A DNA stretch of 60,000 bases from Nymphaea colorata (Eukaryota > Streptophyta > Magnoliopsida > Nymphaeales > Nymphaeaceae). The notes below the pieces were generated by a model that was not told where the DNA came from, did no database searches, and saw nothing but the letters and a program-made list of their open reading frames with translations. Both the position numbers and the translations under genes were made by a program. The number at the start of each line of letters is the position of its first letter. Position 1 is the stretch's first letter. This document shows, piece after piece, positions 11,426-23,036 of the stretch. Location of the stretch: the NCBI RefSeq assembly GCF_008831285.2, contig NC_045141.1, forward strand, positions 14,496,106 through 14,556,105, given 5' to 3'.

Positions 11426-12295
11426 ATGAAGGAATACATCACAGCAGTCCTGCTGCTGTTCATCCTCATATTCTCTGTGGCCGTCATCAACTCCAACACA
11501 GGTGGTAAAACCTCCCCTGTTCTCACCTTCCTTCTTTCCCCTGCCACATCCTCTACCAGCGGCTATCTCAAGACTGCATCAGATGCTCCAGCAACAGTAG
11601 GAATACAAATTCAGTTTAATGACATATACTTTTCTCTTCGTTGATTCGACTACCCATCTGTTTGATTGCTCTGTCTGTGTTTCTCTGTGTGTCTGTGTGT
11701 ATCTGCAGAGGAAGTGGAGGAAAGATGGAAAGACGGGCAGGTGGGAGAAGATGGAGGAAGGTCTAGCGAGGTCGAGGGCGTCCATCAGGAGGGCGATCCT
11801 GGAGAGAAACTGCACTTCTCGGAAGCGGCAGAGTTACATCCCCAGCGGCTCCATCTACCACAATCCCTACGCTTTCCATCAGTAATGAACTTGTTTCGAT
11901 TTCTCTGAAACGAAGACGATTGCTTTAGCTGCGTTTATAAAAAGAAACAACTTTTTCCTGCCAAAGTGGGTGACGACGATTCCGAGATTCCCCTGTTGAA
12001 GCTCACTGTTCATGAACAATATTTCATCATCAACGGGTCCTGGTCGATTTTTTGAAGCCGAAGATCATGAGCCCGATTTCTGGAAAAAGCTTATTTTCCC
12101 AAACTGCTTTTGATTTGGAAAATTTAATGTCATATGGATATGAATGCTAAACATGACGTATGAGGCTGGTTGGAGCATATGATGCTACTTTTTAGATACC
12201 AAAAAGGTGGATGGGCAAAGATTAGTTGATAGGTGTTCAGCCCTCAACTCTGAAAAGCGGAAAAAATATTAGGGACTTTGGTCTGTACAAAGTAT

Positions 12296-12368
<73 letters not shown>

Positions 12369-14913
12369 CCGTCCGTCATGTTGAACCTGAATGGTCATAT
12401 AGTTAGGGCTGCACACGAGCCGAGTCGAGCCCAAGCTTGGTCAGTTAGAACTCGACTCGGCTCAAAAAACTCGAGCTCGGCTCAAACTCGACCCGAGCTT
12501 CTTAGAGCAAGCTCGAGCTCGACTCGACCACACAAAATTGAGCTCGAACTCGATTCGTTTAACCCATTTAACTCGTTTCGGTGTTAACTCGTTTACCGTT
12601 AACTCATGTAAGCATTAACTGTTCAAACTCGTGTAAGCGTTAAATCATATAAGTCGTATAACTTGTGAAAACGGTTTTGACAATATTATATAGACTATTG
12701 ATTTGCAAGTATAAACTAATTGAGTTTTTAAAATTCGAACTCGACTCGTTTATCATTTAGAGTATCATTATAAGCTTGAACTTGACTCGTTTATAAATGA
12801 GTCGGAGTTTTTTTGAGTGAGTTTGAATCAAACATGAGTTAGCTCTGCTCGTTGTGCAGCCCTACTTATAGTACACCATTAGACTCAAATGTCATAATGT
12901 CAATGTCATGTATGCAATTGTTTGCAATCTGGAGTAACAACCACTTTTGCAGTCAATCATGACTTCTATGTGACTGCCATGAGTATTCTCCTCGTTTTTT
13001 CTTTGGCATTCTTTGGCATTCAATACAAAAAGAAGAAATTATAGTCAAGATTTTCGTGATCTATGCAAGTGAGACAGCTGCTTTATAATGAAAGGTTCGA
13101 TTCCAGGCCAGCACAGAATCAAACCTCTAACCAGAAACTTGAATTACTTGCAGGAGCTACATAGAGATGGAGAAGAGATTGAAGATATGGATCTACAAAG
13201 AAGGTGAACCTCCCATGTTCCATGAAGGCCCATGTGGGAATATATATTCAATAGAAGGCCAATTCATCAGTGAGATGGATGAGAATGGACCTTTTGTCAC
13301 CAGGAACCCCGAAGAAGCCTTGGTCTACTTCCTTCCCTTCAGTGTGGTCAGAATGGTCGGTTTTGTCTATGAAAAGGGCTCGCTTGATCGGCAATCCCTA
13401 CCAGACATAACGAGCGACTACATCCAGGTCATATCGGCCAAGTATCCATATTGGAATCGGACCCATGGTGCAGACCATTTCATGCTCTCTTGCCATGACT
13501 GGGTATGAAGAAGATCCATCTTTTACCTTTTTTCTTTTTCGTATTGAATTCAAATCTACATTATTAAGGATGTGAGAGGAATGGTTATGTGGTTTGCATG
13601 TTTTCATTAACATATAACAATAGAATTATGGTATGTTTCTTTCACCATGGATTTGAGATTCCCAGTGATATGAGATCCCCGGTGATATGAGACCTCGGAG
13701 ATCACCAGGGATCTCAGAACCATGAATTTTAATTTTAAAAGCATGGATTTGAGATCTAAATTTGTTTGTTTGGGCGGGGGGGGGGGGGGGGGGGGGGATG
13801 GGAGGTACAAAACTGCGGATCTCATATTCTTGGTAATCAAACACGACCTTAGGGACTTATGAAGCAACTTTAATCTTAACAAAGACAATATTGTGTCACT
13901 ATCAAGGGCAGAGACACAAGTTTTTTCATGTCCAACAATGAGAATAAAAATTCAAGGCAAGAAAACTTTAGGCAAATGTTCACTATAAGAAAAGGAATGA
14001 TTCAGTGACGTGATAAATGTGTTAGGAATGAGATTTGTTGACACTACATCAGTGTAGTTAGGAGACAAAAAAGAAATGAAGTGACTTAGAAAGTAGCATG
14101 AACAATGCATTGAATTTAGTGACGATCCCACGAAGTCAGTGATGCAAGGGTGCACTACTGACGCAACCAGTTCATGTCAATTTTAACTTGATTAATTTGC
14201 CTTCCACGATTCTTCCAACATTTTGAGGGCACTCCTCTCTTGAAGTTCAGGCACCGTATGCTACAATCGGCCGACCTGTGTTCAAGAATTTGATCAGAGT
14301 TCTGTGCAATGCCAACTCCTCCGAAGGTTTCTTCCCAACGAGGGATGCCCCTCTCCCAGAATTCAACATGGGGCATAAGCTTCCGGTTCCTGTTGTCGAT
14401 CCATCGCCGCTTTCTGCAAAAACCATGCTGGCATTCTTCGCCGGAGGCAACCATGGCGTAGTAAGAAAAATTCTCTTCAAAGAATGGAAAGACAAGGACC
14501 CACAGGTTCAGATCTTCGAGTACTTACCAAAAGGCTTAGACTACGGAGAGTTCTTGAGGAAGACCAAGTATTGCCTCTGCCCAAGTGGGTACGAAGTCGC
14601 CAGCCCCAGAATCACAGAGTCGATACTCGCCGGCTGCATTCCGGTGCCGATCTCCGACAGCTACGTGCTCCCCTTCAGCGATGTGCTCGACTGGACTCAG
14701 TTCTCCGTCCCCATTCCGGTGTCAAGGATACCTGAAATTAAGGAGATTCTCAGGGGCATTCCGGAGAGCACGTACTTGAAGTTGCAGGCGAATGTGTTGA
14801 AGGTTCAAGGGCACTTCGCTGTGAATCGCCCTGCTAAGAGGTTTGATGTCATGCATATGTTGTTGCATTCAATATGGCTCAGAAGACTTAATTTGGGACT
14901 TGAGGATGTCTAA
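11426..14913 (+). CDS. GT47-2, exostosin-family glycosyltransferase
   Basis: Exons 11426-11596, 11709-11881, 13154-13502 and 14251-14913 (451 aa). The signal anchor covers about residues 4-22 and the stem is the shortest of the six (exon 1 has 57 codons, without the Ala/Pro repeats of copies 3-6). Exon 2 reads LARSRASIRRAI...YHNPYAFHQ. Exon 3 has FLPFSVVRMVGF and YPYWNRTHGADHF...CHDW. Exon 4 has [40 protein letters not shown] and HSIWLRRL. Intron 2 is long (1272 bp) because of a CA/TA microsatellite and a 461-bp MITE. Intron 3 carries another MITE and a 22-base G run. It differs from its neighbours throughout, so it is an older duplicate. No frame break seen. Confidence 0.9.
12296..12367. repeat. 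(CA)n(TA)n microsatellite in intron 2 of GT47-2
   Basis: About 20 bases of CA repeat run directly into about 52 bases of TA repeat. Confidence 0.95.
12404..12864. mobile_element. hAT-type MITE, 461 bp, in intron 2 of GT47-2
   Basis: Inverted ends TAGGGCTGCACACGAGC and (right, reverse-complemented) TAGGGCTGCACAACGAGC. Flanking octamers are catatagt (12396-12403) and cttatagt (12865-12872), seven of eight identical. The interior repeats 'actcg/gagctcg' phrases and has no transposase. Confidence 0.8.
13629..13848. mobile_element. PIF/Harbinger-like MITE with a G22 run, intron 3 of GT47-2
   Basis: TTA flanks both ends (13626-13628 and 13849-13851). The arms TGTTTCTTTCACCATGG and TGTTTGATTACCAAG are imperfect inverted repeats that continue into TTGAGAT/ATGAGAT. 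Short internal 'gatatgagat' repeats lie at 13655-13700. A run of 22 G occupies 13776-13797. Confidence 0.55.
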
Positions 14914-17531
14914 TGTTCATCTTCTTTCCTGTTATGTATTCTTACATTTCAATTATATATGTGCAGTTCCACATTGACAGACAACCAAGATTCCCTAAAC
15001 TGATTGAACTTTAGTAACTTGATTTCCCTTTTGTTTTTTTGCCTTTTTCTTGTTATATGCACAGGCCTCCCTCATGTTGCCAAAGGGAAGTGCACAAATG
15101 ACTAAAATGCCCTTGTATTTGAGCTGAACGCTTGGAGTACCCAAATGACAAAAATACCCCCTTTCCACCCGGCCTTCTTTGGGAGATCCCATATAAAGTA
15201 TAAAACTTGCTTCGGATGTGTTTTTTTTTTGGGATTAAATCGACTGAGAAATAGTAAAAAAAGAACACGAGAAATTAACATATCTGCGTTCTAAATGCAC
15301 CTAAAACGTTCTTTCATAAATTTATAAATCCAATATAAAAGATAGGGGAAATTGGTAGATCCAATATTTTTTTTGCTAAAAAAATAATTTAAACAAAATA
15401 AAACCATCATAATATGTTTATTAAAACTAATTTGATGTTAAACATATTTTATTTTATTTTTAGTTGTTTTTACAAAAAATGAAGATTTTTTCGTGGTTAA
15501 AATTTTGATGTTACATGAACCATTCAATTTGATGTTTTCTCAAAAGATGCTTTAAGTTCAAAAAATAATTAACTTAATGTATGTTTCTCATCAATTTATT
15601 CTTGAGATCATAGCTGTAAGTTTAGATGGCAACAAAGGAAAAGTACTTTAATCATTGGATTTAAGCAGTCTGGTTTTTATCCCTAACCTAGTAATCTAGG
15701 TTGTATAAATTGCACATGTAGTTACTTAACTAATTTTACTATTAATAAAAAATAACTAATTTGAATAGTTAAACAAGAGTTAGTAATCATATTTTGTATA
15801 ATTAAAGAGGCCAATAAAAATCAGTCAACATACAATTTGTTGATATACATGTTATTTTAATAAAGTTTTCTATTAACCCAACTAATTTTAGCAATAACCT
15901 TGGCCTTGAAATCAAAATTACAATACATTAAATTATTTTTAAAATTCATAAAATCCAAAAGTGGGCCAATATGAGCCGATTCTAGCCGAACAACTGCACT
16001 GCTTGACAAAAAAGTTATTCCCGTTGGACAACCCCAAAATTTAAGTGTATGGTTTTAATAATATCAAAAGGTGAGGCGTGTTTTTTGTTTTATAATTTTA
16101 ATGTGCTGTTCACCAAGATAGAATATTGCACAATTAAAATATCACAAAATGCCGAGCAGCAACCATATGATCGACATACCTGAACTTGTGGTTAAATACT
16201 TTTTAACATATTGTTTTTAAAAATTAATATAATTTTTTTAATTGACTGATTTTACCGGGTCAATTAAAAGACGCTATTTACTTGGTTGACTCTTGGACAA
16301 TTTTTTTAGGATATTTTTTAAGGATGGTATATAAGTACCAAAATTTCTAAAGGGTGAAATTAAAATTTTTGGAAATGCTAAATTATTTTTCAAAGAGTCA
16401 AGGGACCGTGTCAAACTCAAATTTGCATTAGGCGATTAAACCGCGGTCCGAATACGAATATGATTAGTAACTAAATATGAATTTCTTTATCAAATCCAAC
16501 TAAATAAATAAATCCATCTGATTCACAAAGTAATTAATTTAAGAAAATATGAAAAATGAAAGACAAACACTTCAGTGGTTGTTTGACATGAGTAACAATA
16601 TGTTACTGTTGTTGTATGTATATTCCTAAAATCAAGAGAGATTTATGGACCACTTTACAAAATAATCTACAAGTCTATCATATTTTTTCAAGTAGATACA
16701 TAAAACAGTAACATACTATTATCGTTGTGTTGTCTAGTGAACTCATTCACTTACACACATGAACCACCTGGTTCACACACAAAGCTAGCGCAAACTGCTT
16801 CATACCATTCTAAGTTGCAAACGTCTATGTAACCGCAATTGTATGACCAGTTGATACTATGAGCGCTTTGGGGCACCCCAAGATATATTTTAAAAAACCG
16901 CTATATAATTAACAGGACCAAAACCCGTTGCCTTACCACTTGGGCACACTCCATTTATTTTATTCAAACACGAATATAGGCAAAATGATTGAATTCATAC
17001 AAATTATTCAACAGTCTCTCGAAGGAAGGAGGTGAGAACCCTTTTTTTTAATATTGGACTGCATCGATATCAGTGATAACATACCAGTAGGATGACATTT
17101 ATGCACACGATAATCAAACTAGAGAACCCCAACCAGCTAAGCTATACTTGTTCCACTTTCATTTACAACACAAGTCGTTGAGGACGAACATAAAAAAAAC
17201 TTAAGCTGGTTATATGCACCGGCTTATAAGGATCTACCACATATCACATGTCATGTAACCATCTCTCATAAAAATTGACCTGTCAGGCCTTTCTTTATTT
17301 CAAGCTTTCAAATTCCACCATCTTCTGCACTGAAGGAACACTCGGAGATTCTTACCAGTGACGGGGATCTTCTGCAGTGATCAATGGCTGCAGAAACAAG
17401 AAGCGATTTGAAACATACCGCCCACGCGTGTTGGTGCGAAGAAGAGTTTTTGAGACCAACCGCGGTAGGAGGCCACTGTCGGTTGCTCTGATAGAGGCCC
17501 AAGAAGGAGAAGAAGAAGCGAATGCAGCAAC
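14914..17531. other. Spacer and 5' flank of GT47-3
   Basis: No gene. From about 15700 to 16400 the sequence aligns with the 5' spacers of later copies, for example 'gaggccaataaaaatcagtc' near 15807 against 49687 and 27751. The last 150 bases before GT47-3 resemble the leaders of copies 4-6 (cagaaacaa...gagaccaac). The phrase 'acagtaacatactatt' near 16700 belongs to the dispersed MITE-like phrase family. Confidence 0.5.
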
Positions 17532-19549
17532 ATGAAAGGAGCCTTGTCAGCCTTTCTTTTCGTGCTGGTTCTCGTACTCCCTGTGGCCGTCTTCAATTTC
17601 TACAATGGCAGTGGAACAAGTTCCTCCGGACTCTCCTTCCTTCATCTCTTCCCTGTAACCATGTCTGCCCCCGCTCCCACTGATTCTGCTCCTGCACCCA
17701 TGCCTGCCCCTCCCGCCGACTTTGTCCCTGCACCGATGCCTGCGCCTCCCATCGAGTCTGCCCCTGCAACACCCAATGCCACACTTAGCACCGTCTCGAA
17801 TGCTTCGGTGATTACAGTAGGAAGTCGAACTCAGCTAATTAATCTCTCTTTATCTTCTTTCACTGATCAATTGAAATGGCCAACCAGTTTTTCTGACTGT
17901 AACTGCCCTCTCTGGCTGCAGAGGAAGAAGAGAGGCAGCGGTGTTGAGAAGAGCAGGTTGGAGAAGTTGGAGGAGGGTCTTGCCAGGTCGAGGGCGGCCA
18001 TTAGAAGGGCTGTTGTGATGAGAAACTACACCACTCGGAAGCGCAAGAGCTTCTTGCCGAGGGGGGGCATCTACCACAATTCTTACACATTTCATCAGTA
18101 AATCAACTTTGTCTTTGCCTTCTTTTACAGAAAGTAAAAAGAACTAGTGATCAAGCTTTCTAGGAGTTGATCAGGCCTTGATCACTTCAAGAATCTTTTA
18201 GCAACGAGCTTATAATTTGTAGATGGCATTTGAATCCTGTTACTGATCAGATGTGGAAATGGTAGTTATTATAGTCATAGATCTAGTTACTGAGCAGCCG
18301 TGCTTGGTGTAAACAGGAGCTGCATAGAGATGGAGAAGAGGCTGAAGATATTGATCTACAGGGAAGGGGAGCCACCCATTTTCCATGAATGGGAGTGTAC
18401 TCGATTGAGGGCCATTTCATCCAAGAGATGGACAAGCAGAGGCTGCCCTTTATCACCAGTGATCCAGAGCAGGCCTTGCTCTACTTCTTCCCTTTCAGTG
18501 TTCAAAGAATGAGAAGATTTGTCGCATCCAAGGCCGGCGTTGTGGCTCTTCACCGAATGTGGGCAGTCATCAGTGACTACGTCCAAGTGATAGCAAACAA
18601 GTTCCCATATTGGAACAGCACAAATGGTGCAGATCATTTCATGGTCACCTGCCATGATTGGGTAAGTAAAAATCTCCACCACTTTCCTTATGTTTTTCTT
18701 TACTTCTTCACCGGTCCGTTATTTGAAGCCATTGTGAAAAGCACATTTGCACCAGCCATTATTGCTCACATCTAGCTGTAAACACTGATTGGAAGCGGCA
18801 AGTTTGCATGTGCTAATTCCACTGCACATTCTGCAAACTATAAAATATTAATAGGTCTTTATGACAATCATCCTTCAGTTGTGCACTTAATTTAGTTTTT
18901 ATGACTGAGAACCCCATCCTTGTCATTCCACTCTTTTAAGTGAGATGGGGTTAACGATCCACCACCCAAAAAAGAGTCCCAAAGATCACTCCATTCCTCC
19001 CTGGACTGTTTTAGCATCACCAATGGTAAATTCAACTTAAATTTTTAACCAAGATTTGCTCAAGGTTGTCGATGATCAAGAGAACAACACAGGACATCAT
19101 CCCTCCATCAGTCTTCATCAATCCAAGACGAGTTCCTAGATTTGCACCCTCACTGACTCAACAGCACGAGCATAGTCTCCAGCAAATCGGGTTACTAAGA
19201 TCCACTCATTAATTAGTGTTGATCTCAATGAATCCATCTTAAAATCACTTTTCCCAATGCGTATTATGGTTTCCTAACATCAAAATATGAGGTGTCTATC
19301 CATTTTTCTAGAGCAGGCCAGGGAAGGCATTGCGTGCAGATCCGGATTCAGCTATTATTTCAATATTATTAGTGGCCCTGATTCAGATCAGTTGTCCCAC
19401 ATGAACATAATGTGACGATGGGTTTACAACTGGTGGTGTGGTGTGTTATTTTTGAAGGGCAGTCTCCTAATAGAGTGCTGATTTGGGTTGAGGGTTTCAG
19501 CTCTCGAGGCTCATGTGGCTCTCTTTCTCAACACACACACACACACACA

Positions 19550-19635
<86 letters not shown>

Positions 19636-20396
19636 TGCATGTTGCATTCATTATCTTGAATACAGTTTATATATCTTGATTTATCAAGTCAATTTCAATT
19701 TGAATTGGGCTCTTTTTGGTCATGTTTAGGCACCATATGTCACTGTAAAGCAAGAGCTCGTCAAAAGTTTGATGAGGGTGCTGTGCAGTGCCAATATCTC
19801 ATATCTCAGAAGGCTTCAATCCAAGAAAGGATGTGCCACTCCCAGAGTTCTACTTCAAGTTTCGTCTCCCAAGAGCCGTCAGAACCCCAACTCCACCTTC
19901 CTCAAAAAGGGTATTAGCATTTTTTGCAGGAGGCAACCATGACTCCGTTAGAAAGTTCCTCTTCGAACATTGGGATGGTAAGGACCCCCAAATTCAAATC
20001 TTTCAACGTTTGCCTAGAGGCCAAAGCTATAAGGAGCACATGATGAACGCCAAGTACTGCCTCCGCCCAAGTGGGTATGAAGTCGCCAGCCCTAGGCTCA
20101 CTGAATCCATACTGGCTGGTTGCATGCCGGTGCCGATTTCCGATGGCTATGTGCTCCCCTTCAGTGATGTTCTAGATTGGTCTCAGTTTTCGGTTCCAAT
20201 TCCAGTTCAAAAGATACCCGAACTTAAAAAGATTTTGATTAACATTCCTGAACATTCATACTTGAAGTTGCAAGCAAATGTTATGAGGGTCCAGAAGCAC
20301 TTTGTGTTTAATGACCCTCCCAAGAGATTTGATGTCATACATATGTTGTTTCATTCTATATGGCTTAGAAGACTTAATGTGAGGTCACATGATTAG
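17532..20396 (+). pseudogene. GT47-3, frameshifted glycosyltransferase pseudogene
   Basis: The four-exon layout is preserved: 17532-17816, 17922-18097, 18317-18661 and 19730-20396. Exon 1 gives a signal anchor and an Ala/Pro-rich stem with repeated DSAPAPMPAPP phrases. Exon 3 has lost 10 bases just after PPIFHE (near 18390) relative to GT47-4, and the shifted frame stops at about 18510. Exon 4 has gained 7 bases near 19795 (atatctcatatctcag against acatctcag), which restores register for the rest. The two changes nearly cancel in total length, but everything between them is scrambled. YCLCPSGYE has become YCLRPSGYE. A truncated product is possible; a working enzyme is unlikely. The remaining sequence is well preserved, so the loss looks recent. 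Confidence 0.85.
19531..19632. repeat. (CA)n(TA)n microsatellite near the intron 3 acceptor of GT47-3
   Basis: CA repeats (with one TA interruption) pass into TA repeats, ending about 97 bases before exon 4. Copies 4 and 5 have TA tracts at the same place. Confidence 0.95.
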
Positions 20397-20519
20397 TAGC
20401 CATCCTTCTTATTCTTCACTTGCTTGTCTATTCTCCATTGTTAGCGTTCCCTTCCAACACCGAAAAGCAAAGCAAGCGTACCTCATCAATTCCACCATTG
20501 AGACTTTCTTGGAAAAGGC

Positions 20520-20843
20520 ATTAGTGACGCACCTGAATTAAATAATTTAGAATGGTAGTATTAGTATGCTAAATGAGCAGCAATGCAAGAAGCAACATGA
20601 TTCGTTCCTTTTTATCAAGAACATGGCATAAAACATAGCACTCTTCCATTAAAAATAAACTAGCGAAGTTTGGGATTTGTATGCTATTGTTTACCCAAAG
20701 GAGCAACTCTAGATCCTCGAATATTCGGAAAAGCTGTTAGAGGTAAAATAATTAATCCGATCACTTGCCCCAAACTGTCGACTCCAAAGCCTTTGTTGAG
20801 AGAGAAAGTGAGGGCATTAGCAAGAGAGGAGAAAGTAAGAGCG

Positions 20844-20919
<76 letters not shown>

Positions 20920-21290
20920 GAAGCATTAATTATGAGACATGGATGCAAATTAAGGGATTAGGTTAAAGTTCTTTAGTTAAAAAAAACTAAAAGATTCAAA
21001 CAATTTTTTAAGAACTTATAAATCTGCATGTATGCGCGTCACATTTTAATGATCCAAGTGCCCTTAGACTGAAATAAGAAAAAATCTTTTAACACTTGGT
21101 AAAATCCATGTCATTCTCCAAAAAGTTTATAGGAGCAAAAGAAATTTTTGCTTGCCCAAAAATTGAAGCTGAATGCAGAAAATAAAATATCTCAATCTTC
21201 AGAAAGAAAATTTCTCAAAATGCATGTTAGTTGAGAACACGCTTGGCATAATTAGGATTTTGCTTTTTATGTTGGTATGAGTTCGTCATA
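20520..21290. repeat. Spacer repeat, 3' side of GT47-3
   Basis: Aligns by eye with the 3' flanks of copies 4 and 6 and with the 5' spacers of copies 4-6. Shared phrases include 'gctgttagaggtaaaataat' at about 20733 and 'cacattttaatgatccaag' at about 21040. Boundaries are approximate. Confidence 0.6.
20845..20916. repeat. (TA)n microsatellite
   Basis: An almost pure TA tract of about 72 bases inside the spacer repeat. Confidence 0.95.
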
Positions 21291-21324
21291 CTGGTGGCAC
21301 AGAAAGGTGTTGACGTACCATTCT

Positions 21325-21328
21325 TATA

Positions 21329-21369
<41 letters not shown>

Positions 21370-21387
21370 GTGTATATATGTATATAA
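21325..21387. repeat. (TA)n microsatellite with TG/TACA interruptions
   Basis: TA repeats broken by a single C and a TGTGTG stretch. They abut a truncated MITE on the right. Confidence 0.9.
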
Positions 21388-21553
21388 CGGTTCAAGATTC
21401 GGATATGAATGAAAAATCAGATTTGGATTGTGAAATTGGACTTCGATTTGGATATAACTTTTCTTTGTTCATATTTGAATTCGAATATGTGAATATCCGA
21501 ATAAGCAGACACAGTTAAGGTTATGTTAATTCAATCCATTAACATCTCTACAA
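21388..21553. mobile_element. Right half of a hAT-type MITE (family of 1586-1995)
   Basis: The sequence from 'ttcaagattcggatatgaat' through 'catatttgaattcgaatatg' to 'attaacatctcta' follows 1810-1995 closely. The left half is missing and a TA tract stands in its place, so the element is truncated. Confidence 0.5.
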
Positions 21554-22671
21554 CTAGAGTATCTTAGCCACTGTTTGCAGTCTAGAGAAATAGAGTTTAT
21601 AGGAATGGAACTGACCGTCAGGCTCTCACCGACCTTCTGAGATGCCCCTCAAGGCAAATTTGGAAACGGTTTAGAGATCCATTATGCATAAAAAGTTATT
21701 GTACACTTTCTGCTAAGTCCAATGGTGGCCTTCCATGGGTAAAGAAATTGCTGAATGCCGTACCCCATTTCCCTCCACCCCTATGCCCCATATTTTGGGG
21801 TGGATTTATGAGACAGTAACAAAGTGTTATCATTGCAAAACTGCTCCTTAATAACAGTAACAATTTGTTACTAATCCATGAATCTATCATAAATAGCCAA
21901 ACTGTTATATGAATATGCCTCTTTAGTGTAGATTCATGAAGCAGTAACAAACTGTTTTCTTTGTCAACCGACCTCTTAACTCCCCATCTCCATCCATCGC
22001 AAGACAACTAACACATTGCCCTACCAACATATATATACTACGAGGTGAGGCATAGGTATCTAGGTTCTTCAGCTCCCCATCTTGATTTACTCTGTTGGAG
22101 AAACCTATTCTTTGCTTGATTTATGCATGGCAAATTCTAATCAAGTCGAACCACATAATCAAATTAAACTTATCAAACATGCAATTTTCTTGATTTGAAG
22201 CATATTATTTCTCTTGATTTCAGTATTGGAGATAAACCTAGGCATGCAGTTTTTCTTGTTTCTGATTAATTGAACTTTATAATGATGTCTTGGAATTCAC
22301 ATGTAGTGTGTGTATATGTGATGTACATGGTTGATTTTGTAAGAATCAACCAACGAATTGGTGAACAAACATGCCAAGATAAAAATAAAAAGGAAAATTG
22401 TGGGAGTATTTGTTATAGTCCACCCTTTGAGGTGTTGTCAATCTCATATACCAATCATCCAACTGGCGTTTAACTTATGAGATGAACCACTAAGTGAAAT
22501 TATATTGCTATGATTGATGAAAGCAACTTGCACTCTTTGAGATTTGAGCCGGGCTAAATCCTGCACCAACTCCCAAGTGAGTGTTTCACAATTCAATTGC
22601 TATTAGAACTCATTTTTCAATAATATTAATTTGTCAAAAGCCTTGAAAATTCTCTTCTAGTGCTCAACAAT
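21554..22671. other. Spacer downstream of GT47-3, no gene
   Basis: Contains phrases of the dispersed MITE-like family (acagtaacaaagtg, gattcatgaagcagtaac). A block at about 21960-22310 (ggttcttcagctccccatct) recurs after copies 4, 5 and 6 at about 35.7, 48.3 and 56.75 kb. No coding potential was recognised. Confidence 0.45.
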
Positions 22672-22921
22672 TAAAGCCTGGGCAACGGGCCCTATACCCG
22701 GCCAGATAATATATCGGGTCAGGCCGATTAAACTTTTTTTATTTTTATTATTTTAATAATATATATTTTATTATTAAAAAATATTTTATATTCAAAATTT
22801 TTTAATTTTATATTTACAATTTTTTTATTTATATTGGCCCAGGCCCGGTTTCAAGTGTTGGGTATCGGGCCGGGCCCAGGCTCAAGTTTCGAGCATCGGG
22901 CCGACCCGATTCCAAGGTCTA
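22672..22921. mobile_element. hAT-type MITE, 250 bp, with empty sites in the window
   Basis: Starts TAAAGCCTGGGCAACGGG and ends with the reverse complement of TAGACCTTGGAATCGGG. A perfect 8-bp duplication, tcaacaat, flanks it (22664-22671 and 22922-22929). The paralogous spacers at about 38397 and 57299 have one tcaacaat followed by 'cgccaagataac', against 'ctccaagataac' here, so they show the empty site. Confidence 0.9.
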
Positions 22922-23036
22922 TCAACAATCTCCAAGATAACAGAAGCGCTATTTCTAATGCAACCAATCCTATTATAGTACAGTTCTTTCGATCTAGATT
23001 CGGGAACAACACCCGGGATCTTGCTTATTTAACTAA

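Noticed and set aside
10927-11547. 206-codon antisense frame over GT47-2 exon 1
   Set aside because: It overlaps a well-supported exon on the other strand, has no recognisable domain, and shows no counterpart in other copies.
13094-13104. Isolated pol III B box (GGTTCGATTCC) upstream of GT47-2 exon 3
   Set aside because: No A box at a suitable distance, no A tail and no target duplication were found. It may be chance.
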